19,991 nt of DNA from CAYSUS01 sp964434165 (GTDB taxonomy: Bacteria > Planctomycetota > Planctomycetia > Pirellulales > Thermoguttaceae): positions 1 through 19,991 of the forward strand of contig CAYSUS010000118.1 in the NCBI GenBank assembly GCA_964434165.1. Reading direction: 5' to 3'. The position numbers were made by a program, and so were the translations under genes. How positions within the stretch are numbered: position 1 is the stretch's first letter; each line of letters opens with the position of its first letter. Shown piece by piece: positions 6,313-13,529 of this stretch. The notes under the pieces are model-generated. The model was not told the origin of the DNA, made no database searches, and saw only the letters and a program-made list of their open reading frames with translations.

Positions 6313-8643
6313 GTGCACGTCCCGGTTGCTCTCCGCCGTATCGTCGCCGCGCTCGGTGCGGCGATCTTTCTCGCCCCGGCTCTGCCCATGCCCGAGACGA
6401 CGGGCCTTCAGGCGCGGGGCGACGAAGTCCAGGTGGCCGGTCCGAAGAACCCCGGCGACTTGCGCGCCGTGGAAGACCGCATGAAGCAGGTCGTGGGCCG
6501 GGTCCTTCCCAGCGTCGTCGGCGTGCGCGTCGGCGCCGGTCAGGGCAGCGGGGTGATCGTCAGCGAAGACGGCTTCGTGCTCACCGCCGGCCACGTCAGC
6601 GGGGAGCCGGGCAAGGACGTGGTCATCGTCTTCCAGGACGGCAAGACCGCCAAGGGCAAGACCCTCGGGTGCTACAAGAGCGCCGACGCGGGCCTGGTCA
6701 AGATCACCGACGCGGGCAAGTGGCCGGCCGCGGAGAAGGGGAAGTCGGCCGATTTGAAGCCGGGGGCCTGGTGCGTGGCCGCGGGCCACCCGTTCGGCTA
6801 CACCGAGGGGCGGCCGCCAGTAATCCGCGCCGGACGGATCCTCCAGGTGGGCGACAACGCGCTTCAGAGCGACTGCCCCTTGATCGCCGGCGACTCGGGC
6901 GGACCGTTGTTCGACCTGGAGGGTCGCGTCATCGGCATCAACAGCCGCATCGGCGGCTCGACGAACATGAACTTTCACGTCCCCATCGACGTGTTCACCC
7001 AACACTGGGAGCGGCTCGTCAAGGGCGAGAAGTGGGAGCGTGACCTGCCAAGCCGCGATTCCGAATCGGTCAAGGCGGCCTTCCGCCCGGTGCTGGCGGA
7101 CGTGGGGCCGTGCGTCGTCCGGGTGCGGTGCGACGGGAAGGACGCGGCCCTGGGGACGATCGTGGGCCCCGACGGCTGGATCGTGACCAAGGCGTCGGAG
7201 CTTAAGGGCAAGATCACGTGCCGGTTCCGCGACGGGAAGGAACTGGAGGCACGACGATTCGGCGCGAGCGAGCCCTTCGATCTGGCCATGCTCAAGGTTC
7301 AGGCCAGCGGGCTCCCCGTCATCCCGTGGAAGCAGGAGACGGATCCTCCGGTCGGCCAGTGGGTGGCGGCGGCGGGCATGCAGGACGCGCCGCTGGCCGT
7401 GGGCGTGATCAGCGTGCCACGGCGACGGATTCCGCCGCCCCGCGGCAAGCTCGGCGTGATCATCGAGGACGGCGACGGCGGGCCGGTCATCCGCAAGATC
7501 GTGCCGAAGAGCCCTGCCGAGAAGGTCGGTCTGAAGCCCGACGATTTGATCCTTCAAGTCAACAACAAGACGGTGAAGGACCGTTCGGAGCTGATCGATC
7601 TGGTCAAGGACTACCGGCCCGGCGACACCGTGGAGCTGACCGTGAAGCGCGGCAGCCAGAAGATGGAGCTCAAGGTCAAGCTGGGCAAACTCGATACGCC
7701 GGGCAGTCGCAAGCAGGAGTTGCAGAACCGATCGGGGACCGGCGTGAGCGACCGCAAGGACGATTTCCCGCTCGTTTTGCAGCACGACGCGGCGCTGCGC
7801 CCCGTGGACTGCGGCGGCCCGCTGGTCGATCTGAGCGGACGTGCCCTGGGGATCAACGTGGCCCGGGGCGGACGCATCAAGACCTATGCCGTGCCGATCG
7901 ACGCCTTGACGACGCTGATGTACGACATGATCTCCGGCCGTCTGCCCGTCGAGTTGACCGAAGCCGAGAAGAAGGCCATTGCGGAGAAGGAGGCCAAGGC
8001 CGCTGCGGCCAAAGCGGCCGCGGAGAAGGCGGCGAAGGAGGCGGCCGACAAGCTCGCCCGCGAGAAGGCGGAAGCCGAGAAGAAGGCGGCCGAGGCCAAG
8101 GCCGCTCTCGACAAGGCGCTGGCGGAGAAGAAGGCGGCGGAGGAAGCGAGCGCCCTGCGGAAGGCCGAGGTAGAGAAGCTCCAGAAGCAGTTGCGCGACG
8201 GCCAGGCGGCGCGCGGGAGCCTGGAGAACGCCAGGAAGGCGGCTGAAACGCGGGCCGCGGCAGCCGAGGCCGCGGTGGAGAAGGCCCAAGCCGAGATGAA
8301 GTCGGCGGCCGAGGCGTTGGCGGCGGCTCAGTCGGCCTGCAAAGAGGCGGAGGCGGCGAGGAAGGCCGCGGAGGAGAGGCTGGCCGCAGAGAAGGCCGCC
8401 CGGCATAACGCGGAGGCCGAGATGAAGTCCGCCTTGGAGGAGCTGGCCGCCGAGAAGGCGGCTCGTCAGAAGGCCGAGGCGGAGAAGAAGGCGTTGGAGC
8501 AGGCCGTGGCCAAACAGAAGGCGCCGGCCGCCGAGCCGGACGGGAAGAAGCCGCAGCCGGCGCGCGCTCCCAACGAGCCCGACAAGGCCCAGAGCCCGTC
8601 CAAGCCGGCGCCCAAGCCGGAGCAGCCGGCCAAGGCGGCATAG
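6313..8643 (+). CDS. Exported HtrA-like protease with degenerate second protease domain, PDZ and coiled-coil tail
   Basis: A 776-residue protein with a GTG start set by GGAGGT 6 bases upstream. Residues 1 to about 36 look like a signal peptide. The first trypsin-like domain has an intact triad: H94 in LTAGHVS, D125 in SADAGLVKI, S195 in AGDSGGPLF. A second copy follows from about 270: its His position is replaced (VTKASEL, S295), Asp is kept (FDLAMLKV, D323), and the Ser is Cys (VDCGGPL, C500). A PDZ domain (about 378-460, with SPAEKVGLKPDD) is inserted between the Asp and Cys parts of this second copy. Residues about 549-735 are an Ala/Lys/Glu-rich TolA-like helix, and the end is Pro/Lys-rich. 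It probably acts in the periplasm or at the envelope in protein quality control. The substrate is unknown. The long helix may reach across the envelope or oligomerise. Confidence 0.88.
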   Translation: MHVPVALRRIVAALGAAIFLAPALPMPETTGLQARGDEVQVAGPKNPGDLRAVEDRMKQVVGRVLPSVVGVRVGAGQGSGVIVSEDGFVLTAGHVSGEPGKDVVIVFQDGKTAKGKTLGCYKSADAGLVKITDAGKWPAAEKGKSADLKPGAWCVAAGHPFGYTEGRPPVIRAGRILQVGDNALQSDCPLIAGDSGGPLFDLEGRVIGINSRIGGSTNMNFHVPIDVFTQHWERLVKGEKWERDLPSRDSESVKAAFRPVLADVGPCVVRVRCDGKDAALGTIVGPDGWIVTKASELKGKITCRFRDGKELEARRFGASEPFDLAMLKVQASGLPVIPWKQETDPPVGQWVAAAGMQDAPLAVGVISVPRRRIPPPRGKLGVIIEDGDGGPVIRKIVPKSPAEKVGLKPDDLILQVNNKTVKDRSELIDLVKDYRPGDTVELTVKRGSQKMELKVKLGKLDTPGSRKQELQNRSGTGVSDRKDDFPLVLQHDAALRPVDCGGPLVDLSGRALGINVARGGRIKTYAVPIDALTTLMYDMISGRLPVELTEAEKKAIAEKEAKAAAAKAAAEKAAKEAADKLAREKAEAEKKAAEAKAALDKALAEKKAAEEASALRKAEVEKLQKQLRDGQAARGSLENARKAAETRAAAAEAAVEKAQAEMKSAAEALAAAQSACKEAEAARKAAEERLAAEKAARHNAEAEMKSALEELAAEKAARQKAEAEKKALEQAVAKQKAPAAEPDGKKPQPARAPNEPDKAQSPSKPAPKPEQPAKAA

Positions 8644-8972
8644 CGCGTCGCGGTCGGTCCCCTCCCGACCCGGGATCGGCCCTTGCGGTCCGAGCCGCCC
8701 CGGCCATCGCGTGACGGGCTGTACGGACGGGGTTCGAGAGTCCGCGCGTTCCGCGCGCGAGCGCCCACAGTGCGATGGCAAATCACGCCTCGCGCGGTGG
8801 CTCGACCGGCCGGGCCAACGCGGCCCGGCTCCGATTTGGCTCGCCCTTGATGCTTCGGGGCGCTCCCCGGCGGCGTCCGCGCCAATCCACCCCCCGTCGG
8901 TCCTTGTCCCCCGGTGGGAGTGACCCTAGACTGACTACAGACAGACACCAAGCGCTTCCCGCCGAGGTATGC
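8644..8972. other. Intergenic region between protease and sufU (329 bases)
   Basis: No convincing gene. A 6-bp hairpin, GGTCGG (8652-8657) with CCGACC (8665-8670), lies 8 bases after the protease stop but lacks a T-tract. A candidate promoter sits at 8904-8932. The in-frame extension of sufU upstream to 8775 is arginine/proline-rich and not family-like. Confidence 0.6.
8904..8932 (+). promoter_or_regulatory. Possible promoter for sufU-sufS
   Basis: TTGTCC (8904-8909) and TAGACT (8927-8932) are separated by 17 bases, each with 4 of 6 consensus bases. Transcription would begin about 35 bases before the sufU start. The -35 hexamer is identical to the one proposed for the protease gene. Confidence 0.35.
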
Positions 8973-9407
8973 ATGTCGCGCGAAGAGGAAGATCTGTACC
9001 AGGAGCACGTCCTGGACCACTATGAGGACCCTTACCACCGCGGGCACTGCGAGCATTGCACGCACTGTCATGAGGACGACAATCCCCTGTGCGGCGACGT
9101 GGTCCGCATGGAGTTGAACCTCGACGACCACGGCAAGGTGAAGGAGATCTTCTTCGAGGGCGAGGGGTGCTGTATCAGCCAGGCGTCGGCGTCGATGCTC
9201 GTGGAGCGATTCGACGGGCGGACCGTCGAAGAAGTCCAGGCTTTCGCCGCCGAGGACATGCTCAATCTGTTCGGAGCGCGGCTCACGCCGAATCGGCAGA
9301 AGTGCTGCCTGTTGCCCTGGCGCGTGCTCCAGCAGGCGATTTTCTCGCCCTGCGGCGAGAGCCCTCAGACCGGGCCGAGTCGGCCCCGTTCGGAAGGAGA
9401 GCCATGA
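8973..9407 (+). CDS. sufU: SufU/NifU-N family Fe-S cluster assembly protein
   Basis: A 144-residue protein that accepts sulfur from the cysteine desulfurase encoded next door and either carries it or serves as a cluster scaffold. The three family cysteines are in place: C40 in DNPLCGD, C66 in EGCCISQASASM, and C111 in RQKCCLLPW. Unusual are three more cysteines just before the first motif (C26, C29, C32 in RGHCEHCTHCHEDD), plus doubled cysteines at 66/67 and 111/112 and one at 127, in a His-rich setting. The ATG at 8973 follows GAGGT by 4 bases; the longer frame to 8775 has no family-like sequence. The stop overlaps the next start (ATGA), so translation of the two genes is coupled. No sufB, sufC or sufD is present here. 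Scaffold versus zinc-dependent sulfur-carrier role cannot be settled from sequence. Confidence 0.92.
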   Translation: MSREEEDLYQEHVLDHYEDPYHRGHCEHCTHCHEDDNPLCGDVVRMELNLDDHGKVKEIFFEGEGCCISQASASMLVERFDGRTVEEVQAFAAEDMLNLFGARLTPNRQKCCLLPWRVLQQAIFSPCGESPQTGPSRPRSEGEP

Positions 9408-10723
9408 CCAGCGCCGCAGCTTCCGCCACCTTCGACCCAGAGGCCGTGCGCGGCGATTTCCCGATCCTCGCCAGGAAGCTGCACGACGGCGTGTCCCTGG
9501 CGTATCTCGACAACGCCGCCACGACGCAGCGGCCTCGCCGTGTGATCCAGGCGATCGTCGATGCCTACGAGAGCCATTACGCCAACGTGCACCGCGGAAT
9601 CCACTGGCTGGCCGATCAGACGACCGACCTGTTCGAGGAGGCCCGCGAGAAGGTTCGCCGTTTCATCCACGCCCCGTCCGTCGAGCAGGTGATCTTCACG
9701 CGCGGGGCCACCGAGGCGATCAACCTCGTCGCGCGGAGCTGGGGCGACGCCAACGTCGCCGCGGGCGACGAGATCCTCGTCACCGAGATGGAGCACCACT
9801 CGAACCTCGTCCCCTGGCATCAGCTTGCCCAGCGCACCGGCGCCGTGGTCCGGGGCGTGCCGGTCACGGACGACGGGCGCCTGGATCTGGACGCGTTCGA
9901 TCGAGCCCTCTCTCCGCGCACGCGGATGGTGGCCGTGACGGCCATCTCCAACGTGTTGGGCACGATCAACCCGGTGGATCAGATCGTCCGGCGCGCCCAC
10001 GAGGCCGGGGCGCTGGTGCTGGTGGACGGGGCCCAGAGCGTGCCGCACACGCCCACCGATGTGGAGGCCCTGGGCGCGGACTTCGTGGCCTTCAGCGGAC
10101 ACAAGATGATGGGCCCTTCCGGCGTGGGCGTGCTGTACGGCCGCCGCGCGCAGCTCGAGGCCATGCCGCCGTTTCAGGGCGGAGGAAGCATGATCCGCCG
10201 CGTGTGGGTGGACGGGTTCGAGCCGGGCGAGCTGCCCGCCCGGTTCGAGGCCGGCACGCCGCCCATCGTCCCGGCCATCGGATTGGGAGCCGCGGTCGAC
10301 TACCTCAGCGCGATCGGCCCGGAAGCGGTCCACCGGCACGAGAGGCAACTCACCGCCCGGGCGCACGAGGTGCTCAAGGACGTCGAGGGCGTACGGATTC
10401 TCGGCCCCGAGCCGGCGCACAAGGCGGGCATCGTCAGCTTCACGCTCGACCGCATCCACGCCCACGACGTGGCCCAACTGCTCGACCGCCACGGCATCGC
10501 GGTCCGGGCCGGCCACCACTGCGCCATGCCGCTGCACAAGAGGTTCGGCATCCCCGCGTCCTCCCGCGCCAGCTTCTACTTCTACAACACGCTGGAGGAG
10601 ATCGACCGTCTGGGCGAGGCCCTGCGGCGCGTCAAGGAGGTGTTTCGGCGGCGAGGCGCCAGACGCGGAAGCGGCGCGGATGCGGCCGGCGTCCGCGATC
10701 CGCGGAGGGGCGGAAGCCGATAG
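9404..10723 (+). CDS. sufS: SufS-type (group II) cysteine desulfurase
   Basis: A 439-residue PLP enzyme that turns cysteine into alanine and leaves a persulfide on its own Cys, for transfer to SufU. Its N-terminus (FDPEAVRGDFPILARKL) and LDNAATTQRPRRVI match SufS. TEMEHHSNLVPW carries the His pair near PLP. The Schiff-base lysine is K234 in FSGHKMMGPSGVGVLYG, and the persulfide cysteine is C373 in VRAGHHCAMPL with the short group II loop. The length is slightly above the usual 405-420 because of an Arg/Gly-rich tail after about residue 412. The start overlaps the sufU stop by 4 bases and follows GGAAGGAG. The 3' end is only 25 bases from the end of the convergent minus-strand gene, with no visible terminator. 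Very confident of function. Confidence 0.96.
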   Translation: MTSAAASATFDPEAVRGDFPILARKLHDGVSLAYLDNAATTQRPRRVIQAIVDAYESHYANVHRGIHWLADQTTDLFEEAREKVRRFIHAPSVEQVIFTRGATEAINLVARSWGDANVAAGDEILVTEMEHHSNLVPWHQLAQRTGAVVRGVPVTDDGRLDLDAFDRALSPRTRMVAVTAISNVLGTINPVDQIVRRAHEAGALVLVDGAQSVPHTPTDVEALGADFVAFSGHKMMGPSGVGVLYGRRAQLEAMPPFQGGGSMIRRVWVDGFEPGELPARFEAGTPPIVPAIGLGAAVDYLSAIGPEAVHRHERQLTARAHEVLKDVEGVRILGPEPAHKAGIVSFTLDRIHAHDVAQLLDRHGIAVRAGHHCAMPLHKRFGIPASSRASFYFYNTLEEIDRLGEALRRVKEVFRRRGARRGSGADAAGVRDPRRGGSR

Positions 10724-10748
10724 CCCGCCGGACCCGGCCCCTGGGGTC

Positions 10749-12494
10749 TCAACCCGATGCCTTGCGCACCGATTCGCGGTCCTGCCACCAGCGGATCACC
10801 GCCTGACGGGCCTCGGGCGAGGTGAACCGGAAGAGCGTGATCCGAAGCTCAGCCGTTACCGGGTCTTCCAGCGGCCGGAGGCCGTGCGCGGTGGGCGACC
10901 GCTCGTGCAGCTTCAGCAGGATGGCCGCGGCCGTCGCTCCCAGCTCCGGGGGCGACTCCTGCTCGACGGCCAGCGGGTCCTCGCGCTCGATCAGCCCGGC
11001 CAGCCAGTCGTGCACGCCGGGCCACGGATCGCGCTGGGCGATGCCCAGGGCCGCGATCCAGTCCCACCGGTAGGGCGCGTGCCGCGTGGGGGGCCGGACA
11101 CGCTGCCTGCGGATCGCCTCGAGGATGCCCGGCACGGCCTCGCGCGTGCCGCTGTCGGCCAGCACGGCGCACAGCAGCCCGTGCCGGCTGGGGCGCAGTC
11201 CCACGGGCTCCAGCGGATCGTCGTCGAGTTCCCCATCCGGCACGGCCATCAGGTGTTTGGCCGCGAACCGGGAGACCTCCTCCGGCTTCAAGCCCGGCAG
11301 CATGAGGATCTCGCGCTCGCGCAGCGGCCGTTTCAAGCGAAGGAAGCGATCCACGGTGCGCCGGCTCAGCGCCGCGAACCGATCCTTCTCGGATCGCTCG
11401 ACGAGGAACTCATAGGCCATGCGTCGCCGCGGCGTGGGGAGGTTCACCAGGTGGAAGACCGCGTCGGGCTGGTTGGGATGCGGGATGGCCACGCCGACCG
11501 GGTAGTCGCCCGCCGCGAGGTTGCTGCCGCTCACGCAGTGCGCGGTCCGGTCGTCGATACGGTCGAAATGACTCGGCCGGGGCGCGGACGGGGCCTGGCT
11601 GGGCACGCCCACGATCAGGTGCTGGATCCCGCGGTGCTGACGCTCCTGCCAAAACTCGGCCACCATGGCCGGCCGGCACAGGCTGGCCAGCTCCTGCAGG
11701 CGTCGCCCACCCTCCGGGTCCAGATCGCCCTCCTGAAGCCGCGCTTCGAGCTCCGCACGGATGTCCTCCACGTGCTCATCTCGGGCCAACGCCTCGCGCA
11801 GGTTCCGCTCGGCATCCTCATGCCGAAGCCACACGCGGCTGGGAGGCTCCCCGGGGCTGGGGCGGGCGAGGTGCTCGATCCAGCGCGCGATCTGGCCCTC
11901 CGTCACCCGGCTTGGAGCCCAGCCCGACGGGTCGCTGGTAAGCCACTGGCCCCACGCCCGCTGCCAAAGTGGATCGAGCCACTGTCGGGCGTCGAGCGAC
12001 GGCGCCTGACGGGAATACTGCTCGCGCAAGGCGGCCAGCACGGCGTCGGCCGCGGTCGAGTGCTGCAGGATCGCACGGAGGCGCTGCGAAGCGCCCACGC
12101 GCGTGGCGTAGGAATCGGCCTCGAGCTGCCGCACCAGGCGCCCGATCTCGCCCGGCCTTGGCGGTTCAGGGGCCGCGGCCGGGGTCTCGCCGGGCAGCCT
12201 CGACTCGATTCGCGAGAGTTGATGCCGCTGCTCGAACGACGTGTCGGGGGAGCCGAGCCGACGGCGTATCTCCTCGCGAAGCGGCCGGGAGGCTTCGGGT
12301 TGCTCGGCGATCTGCTCCAGGCGCGCAAGCGCCTCGCGGCGCACCAGATAACTGTCGGCGTCCAGTTCGGATATCAGCCGCGCGATCTCGGCCCGCTCGC
12401 CTCCGGACCGCGGCGGCGGGGGGGGCGGGTCGGCCCCGAGGAACCAGGGCCCGGCAAGCAGCAGTGTCGGCAGCAGGAAGCACGCGCTCATCAT
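10749..12494 (-). CDS. Exported HEAT-like-repeat protein, function unknown
   Basis: A 581-residue protein that starts with MMSACFLLPT and a hydrophobic stretch to about residue 20, followed by a Pro run, as in a signal peptide. Two related helical repeats are visible: residues 37-60 (IARLISELDADSYLVRREAL) and 117-142 (IGRLVRQLEADSYATRVGAS), the pattern of HEAT-like repeats. The middle and C-terminal parts are helical and Arg/Trp-rich without a motif I know; one segment (about 330-370) is more beta-like, with GVAIPHPNQPDAVFHLVNLP. It is divergent from the 12725 gene and convergent with sufS. No clear ribosome site precedes the double ATG. A protein-protein interaction role in the periplasm is the best guess from repeat type. 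I find no catalytic signature. Confidence 0.75.
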   Translation of the reverse strand: MMSACFLLPTLLLAGPWFLGADPPPPPPRSGGERAEIARLISELDADSYLVRREALARLEQIAEQPEASRPLREEIRRRLGSPDTSFEQRHQLSRIESRLPGETPAAAPEPPRPGEIGRLVRQLEADSYATRVGASQRLRAILQHSTAADAVLAALREQYSRQAPSLDARQWLDPLWQRAWGQWLTSDPSGWAPSRVTEGQIARWIEHLARPSPGEPPSRVWLRHEDAERNLREALARDEHVEDIRAELEARLQEGDLDPEGGRRLQELASLCRPAMVAEFWQERQHRGIQHLIVGVPSQAPSAPRPSHFDRIDDRTAHCVSGSNLAAGDYPVGVAIPHPNQPDAVFHLVNLPTPRRRMAYEFLVERSEKDRFAALSRRTVDRFLRLKRPLREREILMLPGLKPEEVSRFAAKHLMAVPDGELDDDPLEPVGLRPSRHGLLCAVLADSGTREAVPGILEAIRRQRVRPPTRHAPYRWDWIAALGIAQRDPWPGVHDWLAGLIEREDPLAVEQESPPELGATAAAILLKLHERSPTAHGLRPLEDPVTAELRITLFRFTSPEARQAVIRWWQDRESVRKASG

Positions 12495-12626
12495 GGAAAG
12501 GATACGCCGGGTGGGTTCTCCGGGCGTGGGGATACGCGGGGATTCTGCGCGTACTATCCATTCTTGCCCATTTCCTGTCTATGGAGAAGTCGTGCTTCCA
12601 ACGCCCGATCCCGCCTCCGGTTGGCC

Positions 12627-12656
12627 TTGTGGGATCGACAGGGTTTGCGGTACAAG
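12627..12656 (+). promoter_or_regulatory. Possible promoter for the small exported protein
   Basis: TTGTGG (12627-12632) and TACAAG (12651-12656) are 18 bases apart; the -10 matches 4 of 6. It lies about 70 bases upstream of the ATG at 12725. Weak support. Confidence 0.22.
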
Positions 12657-12724
12657 GCGTCCTCTTCTCGATTCACGCTTCTCCCCCCTTGCTGGGAAGT
12701 CCGCGGCACAGGAGGTCGCAGGTC

Positions 12725-13321
12725 ATGTTGCAGAAGGCTTGCCGGGGTTTGGTGGTCGTGGCAGGAATGCTCGCCGGTTCCGTCTCCGCCCTGGCGGAGT
12801 CCCCATTGACCGGGGAGAAGATGGTCGTGGCGCTTCGCCCGGACACCCTAGTGGACCGCGACTTCATCAATTACTCGGCCGCGGTCATGGAGGCCGGCTT
12901 GCTGCGCGAGGCCCTCGTGGAGAGCACGTTCCTTTGGGCCCGCGACAAGCCCCGGCACATGGCCCGCTACTATCGCCAGGCACTTATCTTGCGTGCCGCC
13001 GATGAGGGGATCGACCTGCCACGGGGCCAGGCCCCGCTGACCGGCACGATTCAAGGCCAGGTCGTGTACGAAGTGCGGCTGGGGCTGATCGTCATCCGAA
13101 ATCCCGTGGCCGACGCCACCGTGAGGATCGCGGGGACGCGAACCGCGACGACCACCGACGCCAACGGCGACTTCCAATTTACCGGGCTGCAGTTCGGCAA
13201 CTACACCCTGCACGCCGACGGCAAATTCGCCCTCATCTCACGGGTTGGCTCGGCGACGGTCACCCTGCCCACCGCACCGCCTTCGACCGATCCGGCCCAA
13301 ATCGTGATCTACGTGCGCTAG
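12725..13321 (+). CDS. Small exported protein with carboxypeptidase-regulatory-like beta-sandwich
   Basis: A 198-residue protein. A signal peptide covers about residues 1-24 (hydrophobic VVVAGMLAGSVSALAE). Residues about 30-95 are helical with ARDKPRHMARYYRQAL, of unknown role. Residues about 105-198 form a domain of the carboxypeptidase-regulatory-like/transthyretin-like type: GTIQGQVVY, VADATVRIAGT, TTTDANGDFQFTGL and FGNYTLHADG are its characteristic strands. The frame is open far upstream (to 11969) but that is antisense shadow of the neighbouring gene; ATG 12725 is preceded by AGGAGG (12710-12715) at 9 bases. It is a single gene closed by the terminator at 13440-13470. The domain usually mediates adhesion or binding at the surface; the partner here is unknown. 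Confidence 0.78.
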   Translation: MLQKACRGLVVVAGMLAGSVSALAESPLTGEKMVVALRPDTLVDRDFINYSAAVMEAGLLREALVESTFLWARDKPRHMARYYRQALILRAADEGIDLPRGQAPLTGTIQGQVVYEVRLGLIVIRNPVADATVRIAGTRTATTTDANGDFQFTGLQFGNYTLHADGKFALISRVGSATVTLPTAPPSTDPAQIVIYVR

Positions 13322-13346
13322 GCCACGCATCGCGCGGCCGGATCAT

Positions 13347-13364
13347 CGCTCCGCGAGCGAAGCG
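13347..13364. repeat. Imperfect palindrome downstream of the small exported protein
   Basis: CGCTCCGC (13347-13354) pairs with GCGAAGCG (13357-13364) with one mismatch around GA. It sits 25 bases after the stop codon and may contribute to 3' end stability. It resembles the CGCGAG-loop palindromes at 2539-2726 only in base composition. Confidence 0.3.
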
Positions 13365-13439
13365 GGGTACCGCCCTCGAAGCCGGTGCCTTCCTGGTCTT
13401 CGCAGCCTGCTTGGCTTGACGCCCTTGGGGAACCGCGAT

Positions 13440-13470
13440 GGCGACCCGAGGATGGGGTCGCCCCCTTTTT
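13440..13470 (+). terminator. Intrinsic terminator
   Basis: GGCGACCC (13440-13447) pairs perfectly with GGGTCGCC (13455-13462) around a 7-base loop, followed by CCCTTTTT (13463-13470). It ends transcription of the 12725-13321 gene and insulates the phosphorylase promoter immediately downstream. This is the clearest intrinsic terminator in the window. Confidence 0.78.
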
Positions 13471-13480
13471 CTTGCCCCGA

Positions 13481-13486
13481 TATAAT
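13481..13486 (+). promoter_or_regulatory. Consensus -10 element for glgP
   Basis: A perfect TATAAT lies 44 bases before the glgP start codon and 10 bases after the terminator T-run. No recognisable -35 is present at 17-18 bases upstream, where the terminator stem lies, so an activator or an alternative contact might be needed. Confidence 0.42.
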
Positions 13487-13529
13487 AGGTGGGCTTTACG
13501 AAACCCCGCGTGATTGCCAAGGATTCGAC

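Noticed and set aside
8735..8765. A GGTTCGAGAGTCC stretch resembling a tRNA T-arm
   Set aside because: The flanking bases do not pair as a T-stem, and no acceptor stem, anticodon arm or D-arm can be built around it.
6106..8781. An 891-residue open frame antisense to the whole protease gene
   Set aside because: It is low-complexity Leu/Arg/Gly sequence produced by reading the Ala/Lys/Glu codons backwards in GC-rich DNA. The plus strand has signal peptide, catalytic motifs and a strong ribosome site.
8711..8923. A 70-codon open frame between the protease and sufU
   Set aside because: It has no ribosome site, Arg/Ser/Pro-rich composition and no motif, and it overlaps the candidate sufU promoter.
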